In this document: positions 44,784 through 54,417 of the stretch, piece by piece
How positions within the stretch are numbered: the first letter of the stretch is position 1
How the letters are laid out: every line of letters starts with the position of its first letter
NCBI GenBank assembly: GCA_028874985.1
Contig: JAPPGI010000030.1
Location: 1-64,000 of the forward strand
DNA: 64,000 nt
Reading direction: 5' to 3'
Source: Gemmatimonadota bacterium
GTDB taxonomy: Bacteria; Gemmatimonadota; Gemmatimonadetes; Longimicrobiales; Gaopeijiaceae
Made by a program: the position numbers and the translations under genes
Notes under the pieces: generated by a model
The model's input: only the letters and a program-made list of their open reading frames with translations
The model's database searches: none
What the model was told of the DNA's origin: nothing

Positions 44784-45863
44784 CTACCGAACCCGGTCGA
44801 AGAAGACCCTCTCCCCCACACTGCGCAGCAGGTTGCGCGTAACGAGTCCCGTCTCCAGCACCCGGGCCACTGGCAGGCGGTCATAGCTCCAGCGCGCAGC
44901 ATGCTTCAGCAGGAGTCTCGGATACGCGCGCCGAACAACCTCTCCGGGGTCGGGACCGCCCGCCTCGAGGTGGTCCGCCACGGCGTCGGCGGCGAGTCTG
45001 CCGTACCGATAGGCGTTGTGGATGCCCCCGGCCGTGAGCGGTGACACCATTCCGGCCGCATCTCCGATGAGCAGGACCCTGTCCGCGTGGAAGTTGCCGA
45101 GCAGGCCGCCGATCGGAATGACCCCACCCCGTTTCCCCAGCACCGGTCTCCCCGAAAACCCGAACAGCCCATCGATCCTCCGGACGAACTTCGCGAGGTC
45201 GGCGCGGTCCTTTCGGTGGACCGCCATTCCCACCTGGGTCGTCCGGACGCCCGGAACCACCCAGCCGATGTAGCCGCGCGCGCATTCCGGATCGATAAAG
45301 CAGTGCAGACAGTCGCCGGCGCCGGACAGAGGTTCGAACTCCCACTCCACACCCTTGAGAAACCGGTGGTTGCGGTCGAGCCCGACGCTCGCGGCAACCC
45401 TGGATCTCGCTCCGTCGGCTCCCACCAGATACCGGCAGCGCACCCCCGACCCTGCGAGGGACAGGTGGACCCCTTCCGGCGTGACGCCCTGATACTTCTC
45501 CCCGAAACGCACTTCGGCGCCCGCCCGCCGGGTCTCGTGCACCAGATGGCGCATCAGGCGCACGGTGTCCGTCGCCATGAAGAAGTAGCTCTCGCGCTCC
45601 AGCTCCACGAAGCGGTGGCTGGGCGTGTAGACCCTCACCCGGCTGATCTTCCGGACCAGGTGGGACGGAACCGCCCACTCCTCCCAGGCCTCCTTGACCA
45701 GTATCCCGGTTGTGTGAATGCGGTCGCCGGGTTCGGACTGGCGCTCCAGGACCACGACCGAGAGGCCTCGCCGTGCCGCCCGCCGGGCGCAGGCGAGTCC
45801 TGCGAAACCGGCACCCACCACGACCACATCGCACGGGCGGGCCCGCGCCCTCGGGTCAGGCAA
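44784..45863 (-). CDS. Geranylgeranyl-reductase-like FAD oxidoreductase, 359 aa
   Basis: N-terminal dinucleotide motif (VVVVGAGFAGLACARRAARR), an ELERESYFFMATDTVRLMRH segment, YLVGADGARSRVAASVGL and the second FAD motif RVLLIGDAAGMVSPLTAGGI. These belong to the GGR/UbiH-like flavoproteins that reduce isoprenoid side chains of lipids or quinones. With the men operon in the same window, reduction of the menaquinone tail is an attractive but unproven role. It is followed upstream, in the same direction, by the rhodanese gene 39 nt away. Confidence 0.7.
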   Translation of the reverse strand: MPDPRARARPCDVVVVGAGFAGLACARRAARRGLSVVVLERQSEPGDRIHTTGILVKEAWEEWAVPSHLVRKISRVRVYTPSHRFVELERESYFFMATDTVRLMRHLVHETRRAGAEVRFGEKYQGVTPEGVHLSLAGSGVRCRYLVGADGARSRVAASVGLDRNHRFLKGVEWEFEPLSGAGDCLHCFIDPECARGYIGWVVPGVRTTQVGMAVHRKDRADLAKFVRRIDGLFGFSGRPVLGKRGGVIPIGGLLGNFHADRVLLIGDAAGMVSPLTAGGIHNAYRYGRLAADAVADHLEAGGPDPGEVVRRAYPRLLLKHAARWSYDRLPVARVLETGLVTRNLLRSVGERVFFDRVR

Positions 45864-45902
45864 CGGGCGCCGCCCGCGATCCCGTGAAACCCGGCCCCGG
45901 AT

Positions 45903-46298
45903 TCAGCACCCGCAGACGATCGCCGTCCCGGCCCGCGAGCCCTCGCCCGCCGTCGCGTAGCCGTCACGTTTCCACCAGTCGAGGCCACCCATGAGTTCAC
46001 GAACCCGGAATCCCAGGACCAGAAGCTTGAGCGCCGTCTTCGTGGATGCGTTGCAACCGATTCCGTCGCAGTAGCAGACGTACAGTCCGGATCTGTCGAG
46101 CGACGCCGTGGTCTTCTCATCGATCTCCCGGTGCGGGAGGTTCACCGCACCTGGAATGTGCTCGCGGGCATACGCCGCGGCAGCGCGGCCATCGACCACC
46201 ACCACCGGCTCGTTGCGATTCAACGCTTCGTAGAGGTCCCACGCATCGGTCTCGAAGGCCAGCTTGTTCCTGTAGTGATTCATCTGATCGGTGTTCAC
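45903..46298 (-). CDS. Rhodanese-like domain protein, 131 aa
   Basis: Single rhodanese domain: LNRNEPVVVVDGRAAAAYA, HIPGAVNLPHREID, then LYVCYCDGIGCNAST with the active-site Cys, and the CH2B-like ELMGGLDWWKRDGY. Likely moves sulfane sulfur or reduces/senses thiols in the cytoplasm. It is probably co-transcribed with the flavoprotein gene. Confidence 0.8.
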   Translation of the reverse strand: MNTDQMNHYRNKLAFETDAWDLYEALNRNEPVVVVDGRAAAAYAREHIPGAVNLPHREIDEKTTASLDRSGLYVCYCDGIGCNASTKTALKLLVLGFRVRELMGGLDWWKRDGYATAGEGSRAGTAIVCGC

Positions 46299-46636
46299 GG
46301 GGTGACGTAGTCCTCCTGAGGGTGATGGGAACCGGCCGGGATGGTCGCGCGGCGGACCTCCGGAGCCTTGGGGTCGATTGGCATCATGGGAACCAATCTA
46401 TACCCCCCCGATACCCTTGTCGCTCGACTCGGACCGTTTGGCGCAGGGACGTTCCCGGTCATGCAGCGGAACTCGACGGAAAACGCGGCCGGAGAGGACG
46501 TAAAGCAGTTCCCTTGCGCCTCGATACCGTTATGTTCCACCTTGATGGTTTCGAACCGCCTTCTCTCCAAGTTGCGCGGTCCGAACGGCTTCCCCCCACT
46601 CGCAACCGCCGGGGCACTCCCGGTCAGGAGACCAAG
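46299..46636. other. Divergent intergenic region
   Basis: 338 nt between the rhodanese (minus) and the small lipoprotein (plus). It must carry two promoters. It contains short AT-rich stretches near 46390-46410 but no clear consensus boxes, repeats or RNA element. Confidence 0.35.
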
Positions 46637-47083
46637 ATGAACATGACGCGCTCTAACGGACGGCTTGTACGCGGAACACTCCTCGCGTTCTCCCTGGTCC
46701 TGCTCGCCGGTTGCGGCGACGACCCGGTGGTGGAGGAGGACCCGAAACTCACCGGGGAGTGGACCGGCCAGGCGGAGTTGACCATTCCCGGTTTCGGTAG
46801 CGTACCGGTCATGGTTACCCTCGGGTTGTCCGAAAACGACGCGGGGATGGTGACCGGCACGATGACGTGGAACGCCGTGGGACAAACGGGCACCAGTCCG
46901 GTCACGGGGACCCACAAATACCCTGACGTGTCGCTGAACCTCAGCGTCACCCTGGCCGGGACTGAGGTGAAGGGCAAGTACGAGGGCAAGCTGACCACTG
47001 ACGACCGCATGGAAGGCACCTTCAGCAGCGAGGACGGCTCGATTACAGGACCGCTGGCCCTGACACGCAAGGCCGCGACATAG
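46637..47083 (+). CDS. Small lipoprotein, 148 aa
   Basis: The start follows TCAGGAGACCAAG. A signal with a clear lipobox (FSLVLLAGC) leads to an all-beta domain: LTGEWTGQAELTIPGFGSVP, MVTGTMTWNAVG and DRMEGTFSSEDGSITGPL. This resembles lipocalin-like or META-type small surface domains found repeatedly in such genomes. Function unknown. Confidence 0.7.
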   Translation: MNMTRSNGRLVRGTLLAFSLVLLAGCGDDPVVEEDPKLTGEWTGQAELTIPGFGSVPVMVTLGLSENDAGMVTGTMTWNAVGQTGTSPVTGTHKYPDVSLNLSVTLAGTEVKGKYEGKLTTDDRMEGTFSSEDGSITGPLALTRKAAT

Positions 47084-47136
47084 CCGTACCCTGAACGTCA
47101 CGCCGGCAGGCGGCCCCGCCTCCCTGGAAGACGAGC

Positions 47137-48891
47137 TTGGATTCGCCAGCGAAGGGCGGCGGTCCCGGCGTCCGCTACCAGCCTGACGAAAAGCCGCCGT
47201 GGCCGCTGGCGGCCGGGCTTGCGCTCCAGTACTGCATTCTCGCGCTCGGGGGCATCGTCCTCACGGTCGCGATCGTCATCCGCAGCGCGGAGAGGGGCGA
47301 GGTCTACCTCGCGTGGGCCGCCTTCGGAGCGCTGCTGGTAAGCGGGGTCGCAACCATCATCCAGGCCGCGCGGCTGGGCAGGCTGGGGGCGGGGTACGTG
47401 CTCACCATGGGCACATCGGGGGCGTTCATCGCGGTTTCGGTGGCCGCCCTGCAGCAGGGTGGTCCCATCCTGCTGGCGACGCTGGTGATCGCCTCGTCGC
47501 TCTTCCAGTTCCTCCTCGCGGGCCGTCTGTCGCTGCTCAGACGGATCCTCACGCCGACCGTGGCCGGCACCGTCATCATGCTGATCGCGGTGAACGTGAT
47601 GCCGTTCCTCTTCGATTTCCTGGACAACGTGCCGGAGGCCGCGGACCCGCTGGCCGCGCCCGCGACCGTGCTTGTGACGCTGGGCGTCACGCTGGCGGTG
47701 ATGCTGCGGTTCACGGGACCCGCGCGGCTGTGGGGGCCCCTGATCGGGATCGTGGCCGGGTGCTTGGCGGCGTGGTTCTTCGGCATCCTGGACGGCCACC
47801 CCGTCGCGCAGGCCATGTGGGTCGGAGTACCCGTTGCCGGCTCGCCCGGGATCGGCTTCGACTTCGGACCCGCCTTCTGGGGCCTGCTCCCGGCCTACAC
47901 CTTCGTCACCCTGGTGGGGGCGATAGAGACGATCGGGGACGCGGTGGGAATCCAGCGCGTTTCGTGGCGCGACCCGCGCGCGACGGACTACCGGGCGGTG
48001 CAGGGGGCGGTGGCCGCCGACGGCCTGGGCAATCTCCTGTCGGGGCTCTTCGCCACCGTCCCCAACACCACCTACTCGAGCAGCGTCTCGATCGTCGAGA
48101 TCACCGGGATCGCGGCGCGACGCGTCGGGGTGTGCATCGGGTTGATCTTCTGTGCTCTCGCCTTCCTGCCGAAGGTGACGCAACTGCTTCTCATCATCCC
48201 CGACCCCGTGATAGGCGCCTACGCCATGGTGATCATCGCGGTGCTGTTCATGCTCGGAACGAGAATCGTCCTGCAGGACGGCATGGACTACCGCAAGGCC
48301 ACGATCGTCGGGTTCTCATTCTGGGTCGGAGTCGGCTTTCAGAGCGGCCAGATCTCGACCGAGGGACTCTCGCCCTTTCTACAGCAGATGCTCGCCAACG
48401 GAATGACGTCGGGCGGACTCACGGCGCTGCTGCTGACGGCGTTCGCGGAGCTCGCGGGGCGTCGGCGCGTCCGCATGCAGACCGCGCTCGGAGTGGAATC
48501 GCTGACGGCGATCCATCGGTTCCTCGAGGACTTCGCCGACCGCGAGGGGCTGGCCGGGGAAACGGCCGGCCGGCTCGCGCACGCCGCGGAGGAGACGCTG
48601 CTGCTCCTCGTCGGGGAGGCGGACCAGGACGGGCGCCCCGGCGAGCGAAGGCTCCGCCTGACCGCACGGACCAATGCCGGAGGCGTTGAACTGGAGTTTC
48701 TCGCGGCCGGGAGCGAGGGCAACATCGAGGACCGCCTGGCCGTAATCGGGGGGCATGTGGCGGAGGCGCCCGGAGAACACGAGTTCTCGCTGCGGCTGCT
48801 CCGGCACATCGCCACCTCGGTGCAGCACCACAAGTACGCGGACACCGACGTGGTGACCGTGCGGGTCGATCCGGTAACCCAGCCGGCGTAG
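47137..48891 (+). CDS. NCS2 xanthine/uracil-type permease fused to HATPase-like domain, copy 1
   Basis: Residues ~20-440 are an NCS2 nucleobase:cation symporter with 14 predicted helices and family blocks FVTLVGAIETIGDAVGIQRV, RAVQGAVAADGLGNLLSGLF and ATVPNTTYSSSVSIVEITGI. The last ~130 residues are soluble and resemble RsbW-type ATPase/anti-sigma domains: HRFLEDFADREGLAGETAGR, LAHAAEETLLLLVGE, ELEFLAAGSEGNIEDRL and SLRLLRHIATSVQHHKY. The ATP-binding Asn is not seen, so it may bind a partner without ATPase action. TTG start; next gene 7 nt downstream. Confidence 0.75.
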   Translation: MDSPAKGGGPGVRYQPDEKPPWPLAAGLALQYCILALGGIVLTVAIVIRSAERGEVYLAWAAFGALLVSGVATIIQAARLGRLGAGYVLTMGTSGAFIAVSVAALQQGGPILLATLVIASSLFQFLLAGRLSLLRRILTPTVAGTVIMLIAVNVMPFLFDFLDNVPEAADPLAAPATVLVTLGVTLAVMLRFTGPARLWGPLIGIVAGCLAAWFFGILDGHPVAQAMWVGVPVAGSPGIGFDFGPAFWGLLPAYTFVTLVGAIETIGDAVGIQRVSWRDPRATDYRAVQGAVAADGLGNLLSGLFATVPNTTYSSSVSIVEITGIAARRVGVCIGLIFCALAFLPKVTQLLLIIPDPVIGAYAMVIIAVLFMLGTRIVLQDGMDYRKATIVGFSFWVGVGFQSGQISTEGLSPFLQQMLANGMTSGGLTALLLTAFAELAGRRRVRMQTALGVESLTAIHRFLEDFADREGLAGETAGRLAHAAEETLLLLVGEADQDGRPGERRLRLTARTNAGGVELEFLAAGSEGNIEDRLAVIGGHVAEAPGEHEFSLRLLRHIATSVQHHKYADTDVVTVRVDPVTQPA

Positions 48892-48898
48892 CCGCCTC

Positions 48899-50650
48899 AT
48901 GGCAACCCGTTCCGACCGCCACCGGGACCTTCGCTACCAGGCCGACGAAACCCCCAGCTACCCGGTTTCCCTGGGGCTTGCGTTCCAGTACGTCCTGCTC
49001 AACATAGCCGGGATCGTGATTACGGTGGCGATCGTCGTGCGGGCCGGCGGCGGCGGCGAGGCGTACCTGGCATGGGCGGCCTTCGCGGCGCTGGCCGTGT
49101 GCGGGATCTCGACCCTGCTCCAGGCGCGGCCGCTCGGGAGGATCGGCGCCGGGTACATCCTGCTCATGGGCACCTCCGGGGTCTTCATCGCCGTATCGGT
49201 GGCGGCGCTGCAGCTGGGCGGCGCCGGGCTGTTGGCCACGCTGATCGTCGCGTCGTCGCTCTTCCAGTTCCTGATCTCCTCGCGGCTCTCGCTGCTCCGG
49301 CGCATCATCACACCCACGGTAGCCGGCACCGTGATCATGCTGATCGCGGTGACGGTCATGCCCATCGGCTTCGACCTGAGCTTCCAGGTGCCGGAAGGAG
49401 CCGGACCGGCGGCCGCGCCGCTCACCGCGCTCGCGACGATGCTGATCACCATCGTGATCGTGCTGCGTGCGAAGGGTGCGCTGCGCCTCTGGGGGTCGGT
49501 GATCGGGGCCGTGGGGGGGTGCCTGGTCGCAGCCGGGTTCGGCACCTACGACATGGGAATCGTGGGCGACGCGCGCTGGTTCGGGGTGCCGGCGGGGGGG
49601 TGGCCGGGCTTCGACCTGAGCCTGAGTCCGGAGTTCTGGGCCATGCTCCCGGCCTTCATCTTCGTGACCCTCGTGGGCGCCATCGAGACGATCGGGGACG
49701 GCATGGCCATCCAGCGCGTCTCGTGGCGGGAGCGACGGGCCACCGACTTCCGCGCGGTGCAGGGGGCCGTGGCCGCCGACGGGGTCGGCAACCTGCTCTC
49801 CGGCCTCTTCGCGACGGTCCCGAACACCACCTACTCGAACAGCGTCTCGATCGTCGACATCACCGGGATCGCCGCGCGCCGGGTGGGGGTCTGCATCGGG
49901 CTGACCTTCATCGCGCTCGCCTTCTTTCCCAAGGCCACGGCGGTGCTGCTGGCCATACCCGACGCCGTCGTGGGCGCCTACATCATCGTCCTGATCGCGA
50001 TTCTCTTCGTGCTGGGGGTGGAAATGGTCGCCCAGGACGGGATCGACTACCGGAAGGCCACGATCATAGGAGTCTCCTTCTGGGTCGGGGCGGGGTTTCA
50101 GAGCGGGCAGATTCCGTCGGAGTACTTCGGCAGTTGGGCCGGGCAGCTTCTGGAGAACGGAATGACCTCCGGCGGGTTGGTCGCGATCGTTCTCTCCGCC
50201 TTCATGGAGCTGTCGGGACCCAGGCGGCGCCGCATCGAGACCCGGCTGAATGTGGAGGCGCAGCCGAAGATCCAGGCGTTCCTGCAGGATTTCGCCGCGG
50301 GTGCGGGAATGGGAGAGGATATGGTCGGGCGCCTGGGGCTCGCGGCCGAGGAAACGCTGCTCGTCCTCCTCGACCAGAAGGATGACGACGACGCCCTCGG
50401 CCTGCGCCGTCTGCGCGTGACCGCCCGGAAGGACGGAGGCGGCGCCGAACTCGAGTTCCTGGCCGCCGCGGGCGAAGGCAACATCGAGGACCGCCTCGCG
50501 TTCGTGGGCGGGCGCGCGGCGGAGGTCCCGGTGGAGCACGACTTCTCATTGCGGCTACTGAGCCACATCGCAACATCCGTGCGGCACCAGAAGTACCACG
50601 ATACCGACATCGTGAGCGTGCGCGTGGATCCGGTGGCGGCCAAGGCGTAG
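48899..50650 (+). CDS. NCS2 permease fused to HATPase-like domain, copy 2
   Basis: Tandem paralogue of the previous gene, same length and layout: NCS2 blocks FVTLVGAIETIGDGMAIQRV and ATVPNTTYSNSVSIVDITGI, then a soluble C-terminal domain with QAFLQDFAAGAGMGEDMVGR, LAAEETLLVLLDQ and ELEFLAAAGEGNIEDRL. The two copies keep both parts, so the fusion preceded the duplication and the C-terminal domain is under selection. Substrate is probably a purine or pyrimidine, not determined. Confidence 0.75.
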   Translation: MATRSDRHRDLRYQADETPSYPVSLGLAFQYVLLNIAGIVITVAIVVRAGGGGEAYLAWAAFAALAVCGISTLLQARPLGRIGAGYILLMGTSGVFIAVSVAALQLGGAGLLATLIVASSLFQFLISSRLSLLRRIITPTVAGTVIMLIAVTVMPIGFDLSFQVPEGAGPAAAPLTALATMLITIVIVLRAKGALRLWGSVIGAVGGCLVAAGFGTYDMGIVGDARWFGVPAGGWPGFDLSLSPEFWAMLPAFIFVTLVGAIETIGDGMAIQRVSWRERRATDFRAVQGAVAADGVGNLLSGLFATVPNTTYSNSVSIVDITGIAARRVGVCIGLTFIALAFFPKATAVLLAIPDAVVGAYIIVLIAILFVLGVEMVAQDGIDYRKATIIGVSFWVGAGFQSGQIPSEYFGSWAGQLLENGMTSGGLVAIVLSAFMELSGPRRRRIETRLNVEAQPKIQAFLQDFAAGAGMGEDMVGRLGLAAEETLLVLLDQKDDDDALGLRRLRVTARKDGGGAELEFLAAAGEGNIEDRLAFVGGRAAEVPVEHDFSLRLLSHIATSVRHQKYHDTDIVSVRVDPVAAKA

Positions 50651-50684
50651 TCATCGAACGTCTCCCTCCGGCCCCGGCGCTGTT

Positions 50685-51953
50685 TCATTTCGCCTCCACT
50701 ACGAAGTAGCGCCTCTTCCCGGTCCGGACAATGAGAAAGCGCCCTTCGATACAGTCCTCCACGCTCACCGCTCCCGACCATTCCGTCCTGCGACTCCCGT
50801 TCACGTACACCCCGCCCCCCTTCATCAGCCGCCGCGCCTCGTTGCGGGACCCGGCCATCCCGTGGTCGGCCATCAGCGCGGCCAGCTCGATCCCCTCCCC
50901 CTCCAGCGCCGACCTCGGCACCACCGCTGACGGCACGTCGGCAAGGATCTCCACGATGTCGTCGGCCCCCAGCCCCTCGAGGCTTCCCCCGAAGAGCACC
51001 CTCGACGCGCGCTCGGCGCCCCCCAGCCCCTCGTCCCCGTGGACCGCGCGGGTCATCTCCGCCGCCAGGCGCCTCTGCGCCTCGCGCCGGTGCGGCCGCT
51101 CCGCCACGGCGTGGGCGAGTTCGTCCACGGCGCGCCGGTCCAGCAGCGTGAACAGCTTGAGGTAGCGGATCACGTCGCCATCGCCGGTGTTCAGCCAGAA
51201 CTGGTAGAAGCGGTAGGGCGAGGTGCGCCGGGGGTCCAGCCAGACCGTACCCTCCTCCGTCTTGCCGAACTTGACGCCGGCCGCCGACTCCACGAGCGGG
51301 AAGACCACGCCGTGACACCGGGGACCGCCCAGCCGGCGCACCAGGTCGATCCCGGCGGTGATGTTGCCCCACTGGTCCGAGCCCCCCATCTGCAGAGTAC
51401 AGCCGTAGCGGCGGTTCAGCTCCCGGAAGTCGTAGGCCTGGAGCAGCTGGTAGCTGAACTCGGTGAACGAGATGCCCGACTCCTCGTCGGCGATTCGCCG
51501 GCGCACCGATTCCTTGCGCAGCATGGCGTTCACCGAAAAGTGCTTGCCAACGTCGCGCAGGAAGTCCACCAGCCCGAGTCCGTCGAGCCAGTCCAGGTTG
51601 TTCGCCACGCGGGCCGGGGCCGAGCGCGATTCGAAGTCCAGGAACGAAGCCAGCTGCGTGCGGATGCCCGCCGCGTTCTCCTCCGCCCGCTCCCGGTCGA
51701 GGAGGGCGCGCTCCGAGGCCTTGCCCGAGGGGTCGCCGATGAGCCCCGTGCCGCCGCCGACCAGCGCGATGGGGCAGTGCCCGGACCGCTGGAGGTGCAC
51801 GAGTCCCATTATCGGGACGAGTGACCCCACGTGCAGAGACGAAGCCGTCGGATCGAAACCGATGTATCCGGTCACCCGGCCGGCCGCGAGCGCCGCCGCC
51901 GCGTGTTCGGTCGCGTCGGCGAGCAGGCCGCGCCAGCGGAGTTCCTCGATCAT
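50685..51953 (-). CDS. tyrS: Tyrosyl-tRNA synthetase
   Basis: 422 aa. The class I signature HVGS is at residues 41-44, the Tyr-binding block is YQLLQAYDFRELNRR followed by QMGGSDQWGNI, and the KMSKS-like KFGKT is at 228-232. A C-terminal S4 RNA-binding domain ends the protein (RLMKGGGVYVNGSR). It charges tRNA-Tyr. The ATG overlaps the menE stop by ATGA, so this essential enzyme is the last gene of the menaquinone operon, an unusual arrangement. Confidence 0.9.
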   Translation of the reverse strand: MIEELRWRGLLADATEHAAAALAAGRVTGYIGFDPTASSLHVGSLVPIMGLVHLQRSGHCPIALVGGGTGLIGDPSGKASERALLDRERAEENAAGIRTQLASFLDFESRSAPARVANNLDWLDGLGLVDFLRDVGKHFSVNAMLRKESVRRRIADEESGISFTEFSYQLLQAYDFRELNRRYGCTLQMGGSDQWGNITAGIDLVRRLGGPRCHGVVFPLVESAAGVKFGKTEEGTVWLDPRRTSPYRFYQFWLNTGDGDVIRYLKLFTLLDRRAVDELAHAVAERPHRREAQRRLAAEMTRAVHGDEGLGGAERASRVLFGGSLEGLGADDIVEILADVPSAVVPRSALEGEGIELAALMADHGMAGSRNEARRLMKGGGVYVNGSRRTEWSGAVSVEDCIEGRFLIVRTGKRRYFVVEAK

Positions 51954-53476
51954 GTTTCGCTCCTCGCGCCGAGTCCGGGTCCCAGGCCCTCCCGCACGCG
52001 CGACCGCATCACCTTGCCGGTCCAGGTGCGGGGCATTTCGTCCACCACAACGGTGCGCGTGGGGCACCGGCCGCGTACCAGCCGGCCGCGGCAGTGGCGG
52101 TCCACCGCAGCCGGAGTGACCCTCCGCGGGTCGCCCTCGACCACCGCCGCCACCACCTCGCCCCATTCTTCATCGGGCAGTCCGAAGACCACCGCCTCGC
52201 GCACCCCCGGGAGAGTCTCGATCACCCGCTCGACCTCGGCGGGACTCACCTTCAGCCCCCCGCTCACAATCATCGCGTCCGCACGCCCTTCGATCCAGAC
52301 CAGGCCGTCACGGTCGACGCGACCGAGGTCGCGGGTCGCGAACCAGCCCTCCGAATCGGTGGCCAGCGGTTCCGGGAGCGCGCCGGGGCCATGCACGACC
52401 ATGGAGGCGAGGGTGGGTCCGCGAACGCAAAGCACCCCGGCCGGGTCGCGCCGGACCTCGACGCCGTGCAGGGGAGGTCCCGCCGTTCCGGGGTGTTCCC
52501 GGGCCAGGGCGGGAGGGGCCGTCGCGATCTGTGACGACGTCTCGGTCATGCCCCAGGTGGTGGCGACCGGCAGGCCGGCCGCCCAGGCCTCGTCCAGGAG
52601 AGCTCGCGACGCGGCGGCGCCGCCGACGAGAACACCGCGCAGGGTCGGCGGTACGCTCTCGCCCCCGAGCCGGCCGAGTATCCGTCTCAGCATGAGCGGA
52701 ACCACCGCCAGATGGGTCACCTTCCCCCCCAGCACCGAGCGCACCACGGCGCCGGCGTCGAACGACGGCCAGAGCCGCACCGACGACCCGTTCATCACCG
52801 CGCGCACTATGAGCGCCAGTCCGCCGATGTGTCCCGGCGACAGGCAAAGCCCCCACCGGTCGGCGGCGGTCAGTCCCAGCCGCCGCCCAACGGCCGCGGC
52901 GGAGGCGGCTAGGGTATCGCGGGTGAATCCGATCGCCCTGGGTGCACCGGAGGATCCCGAGGTGAGGATGAGCGTTCCGACCTCCGGGAAGCCGGAGTAG
53001 CGGCGCTGCCGCCCCACACCCCCGGCGGCGGCGGCGATTCCGCCCTGGACCCCACGGGGAACCGATGACCCAGCGGATCCGGATGTCTTATGTAAAGTAT
53101 AGTTGTCAATATGTAAATTAGACATCACAATTTGACGCGCTCTACGTACCTCCGAGGTCGTGAGCCTCTGGTGGAGGGGCACCGCCACGCACCCGCTCCT
53201 CCACAGTCCGAAGAGAGCGGCCACGGCATCCGCGCCGGGGGTCGCGCAGAGCGTCACCGCTTCGCCGGGCACGGCGCCGCGCGCGCGAAAGCGGTTCGCG
53301 AGCATCGCGGCACCGGCGTCCAGCCGGCCGTATGACCATCGCCCGCCGTCCCATGACAGCGCGGTGGCCGACGGCGTCTCCGAGGCTCGCGCCGCGAGGT
53401 CGTCGGCGGGCGTCGCCGGCCGGCCGGCCGGCACCTCCGCACGCCGGTGCTCCGGACGCCCAGGTGCGCCGGTCAT
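51950..53476 (-). CDS. menE: O-succinylbenzoate-CoA ligase
   Basis: 508-aa acyl-adenylate ligase: A3 motif LTSGSSGAPRA, LCLSPGHIGGLALIVRA, ATTWGMTETSS, GWFATRDLGRVDRDG and the final PRTWTGKVMR. It activates o-succinylbenzoate to its CoA ester before the MenB step. The start overlaps the menA stop (ATGA). Residues ~117-130 are encoded by an AT-rich 45-bp insertion just before the adenylation core, in frame and bounded by inverted repeats. The enzyme looks otherwise intact. Confidence 0.85.
   Translation of the reverse strand: MTGAPGRPEHRRAEVPAGRPATPADDLAARASETPSATALSWDGGRWSYGRLDAGAAMLANRFRARGAVPGEAVTLCATPGADAVAALFGLWRSGCVAVPLHQRLTTSEVRRARQIVMSNLHIDNYTLHKTSGSAGSSVPRGVQGGIAAAAGGVGRQRRYSGFPEVGTLILTSGSSGAPRAIGFTRDTLAASAAAVGRRLGLTAADRWGLCLSPGHIGGLALIVRAVMNGSSVRLWPSFDAGAVVRSVLGGKVTHLAVVPLMLRRILGRLGGESVPPTLRGVLVGGAAASRALLDEAWAAGLPVATTWGMTETSSQIATAPPALAREHPGTAGPPLHGVEVRRDPAGVLCVRGPTLASMVVHGPGALPEPLATDSEGWFATRDLGRVDRDGLVWIEGRADAMIVSGGLKVSPAEVERVIETLPGVREAVVFGLPDEEWGEVVAAVVEGDPRRVTPAAVDRHCRGRLVRGRCPTRTVVVDEMPRTWTGKVMRSRVREGLGPGLGARSET
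53082..53126. repeat. 45-bp AT-rich in-frame palindromic insertion in menE
   Basis: GATGTCT (53082-53088) and AGACATC (53120-53126) form perfect 7-bp inverted repeats around a core with two TATGTAAA copies (53089 and 53110). The segment is very AT-rich inside a roughly 70% GC gene and exactly 45 bp long, so the reading frame is kept. It resembles the in-frame palindromic elements known from other bacteria, but the family is not identified. Confidence 0.5.
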
Positions 53477-54417
53477 GGTCCGCCGAGGGGTCCCACCGCT
53501 CCCAGGAGTGCGCCGGCCCCGAGCCCCACCCCGTAGAGCGCCACGCCCCGGGCCGTCATTCCGAGAGCGGGATTCAGGGCGCGCCGGTCGGTGAAACCCA
53601 GAACGCGTCGCGACGCCGCGGCGCAGGGCGCGAGGCCCGCAAGAGCCAGAAGGGTCCAGGGCGACCACCCCATCGATGCGACCCCGACGACGGGAACGGC
53701 CGCGGCCGCCGCCAGGGATGCGAAGTACTGCGCGACGGTGAAGCGGTCCCCGAACCGCACGGCCAGGGTCCGCTTCCCCGCGGCCGCGTCGGTCTCGCGG
53801 TCCCGCAGATTGTTCACCACCAGCATCGCCGTGCTGAAGGCGCCGAGTCCCGCACCCGCCAGGACCGCCCCCGCGGACCAGAACTGTGCCTGCACGTAGT
53901 AGGTGGCCGCGGTCGCGACCGGACCGAAGAAAACGAAGACGAAGACGTCGCCCAGGCCATGATACGAGAGCGGGTACGGCCCACCCGTGTAGCAGACTCC
54001 CATGAGCATCGACACCAACCCCACCACGATCACCGGCCACCCCGCGATCCAGGCGAGATAGACCCCGATCAGGGTGGCCAGTCCAAGCGCCGCCATCATG
54101 CCCCGGAACACCGCCTGCGGCGCCAGGATGCCGGCCTGGGTCACGCGCACCGGACCCAGCCGCTCCTCGGTGTCGCCCCCCTTGACGAAGTCGTAGTAGT
54201 CGTTCGCCAGGTTGGTCGCGATCTGGATGAAGAGGGCACCCGCGAGGGCGGCCAGCGCGGGCAGGGGGGCGAAGACCTCGTCCGCGGCCGCGAAGCCCGA
54301 GCCGGCCACGACCGGTGCCGCCGCCGCGGACAGCGTCCGTGGACGGGTCGCGAGGACCCAGGCGTGGAAGCTCGGGCCGGGAACCTCCCCGCGGGGCCCG
54401 GTCACCAGGGCAGCCAC
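53473..54417 (-). CDS. menA: 1,4-dihydroxy-2-naphthoate polyprenyltransferase
   Basis: 314-aa UbiA-family membrane enzyme. The prenyl-diphosphate motif is [20 protein letters not shown] and the second Asp-rich block [20 protein letters not shown]. Eight or nine membrane helices. It attaches the isoprenoid chain to dihydroxynaphthoate. It overlaps menB upstream by 16 bases and menE downstream by ATGA. Confidence 0.9.
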   Translation of the reverse strand: MAALVTGPRGEVPGPSFHAWVLATRPRTLSAAAAPVVAGSGFAAADEVFAPLPALAALAGALFIQIATNLANDYYDFVKGGDTEERLGPVRVTQAGILAPQAVFRGMMAALGLATLIGVYLAWIAGWPVIVVGLVSMLMGVCYTGGPYPLSYHGLGDVFVFVFFGPVATAATYYVQAQFWSAGAVLAGAGLGAFSTAMLVVNNLRDRETDAAAGKRTLAVRFGDRFTVAQYFASLAAAAAVPVVGVASMGWSPWTLLALAGLAPCAAASRRVLGFTDRRALNPALGMTARGVALYGVGLGAGALLGAVGPLGGP

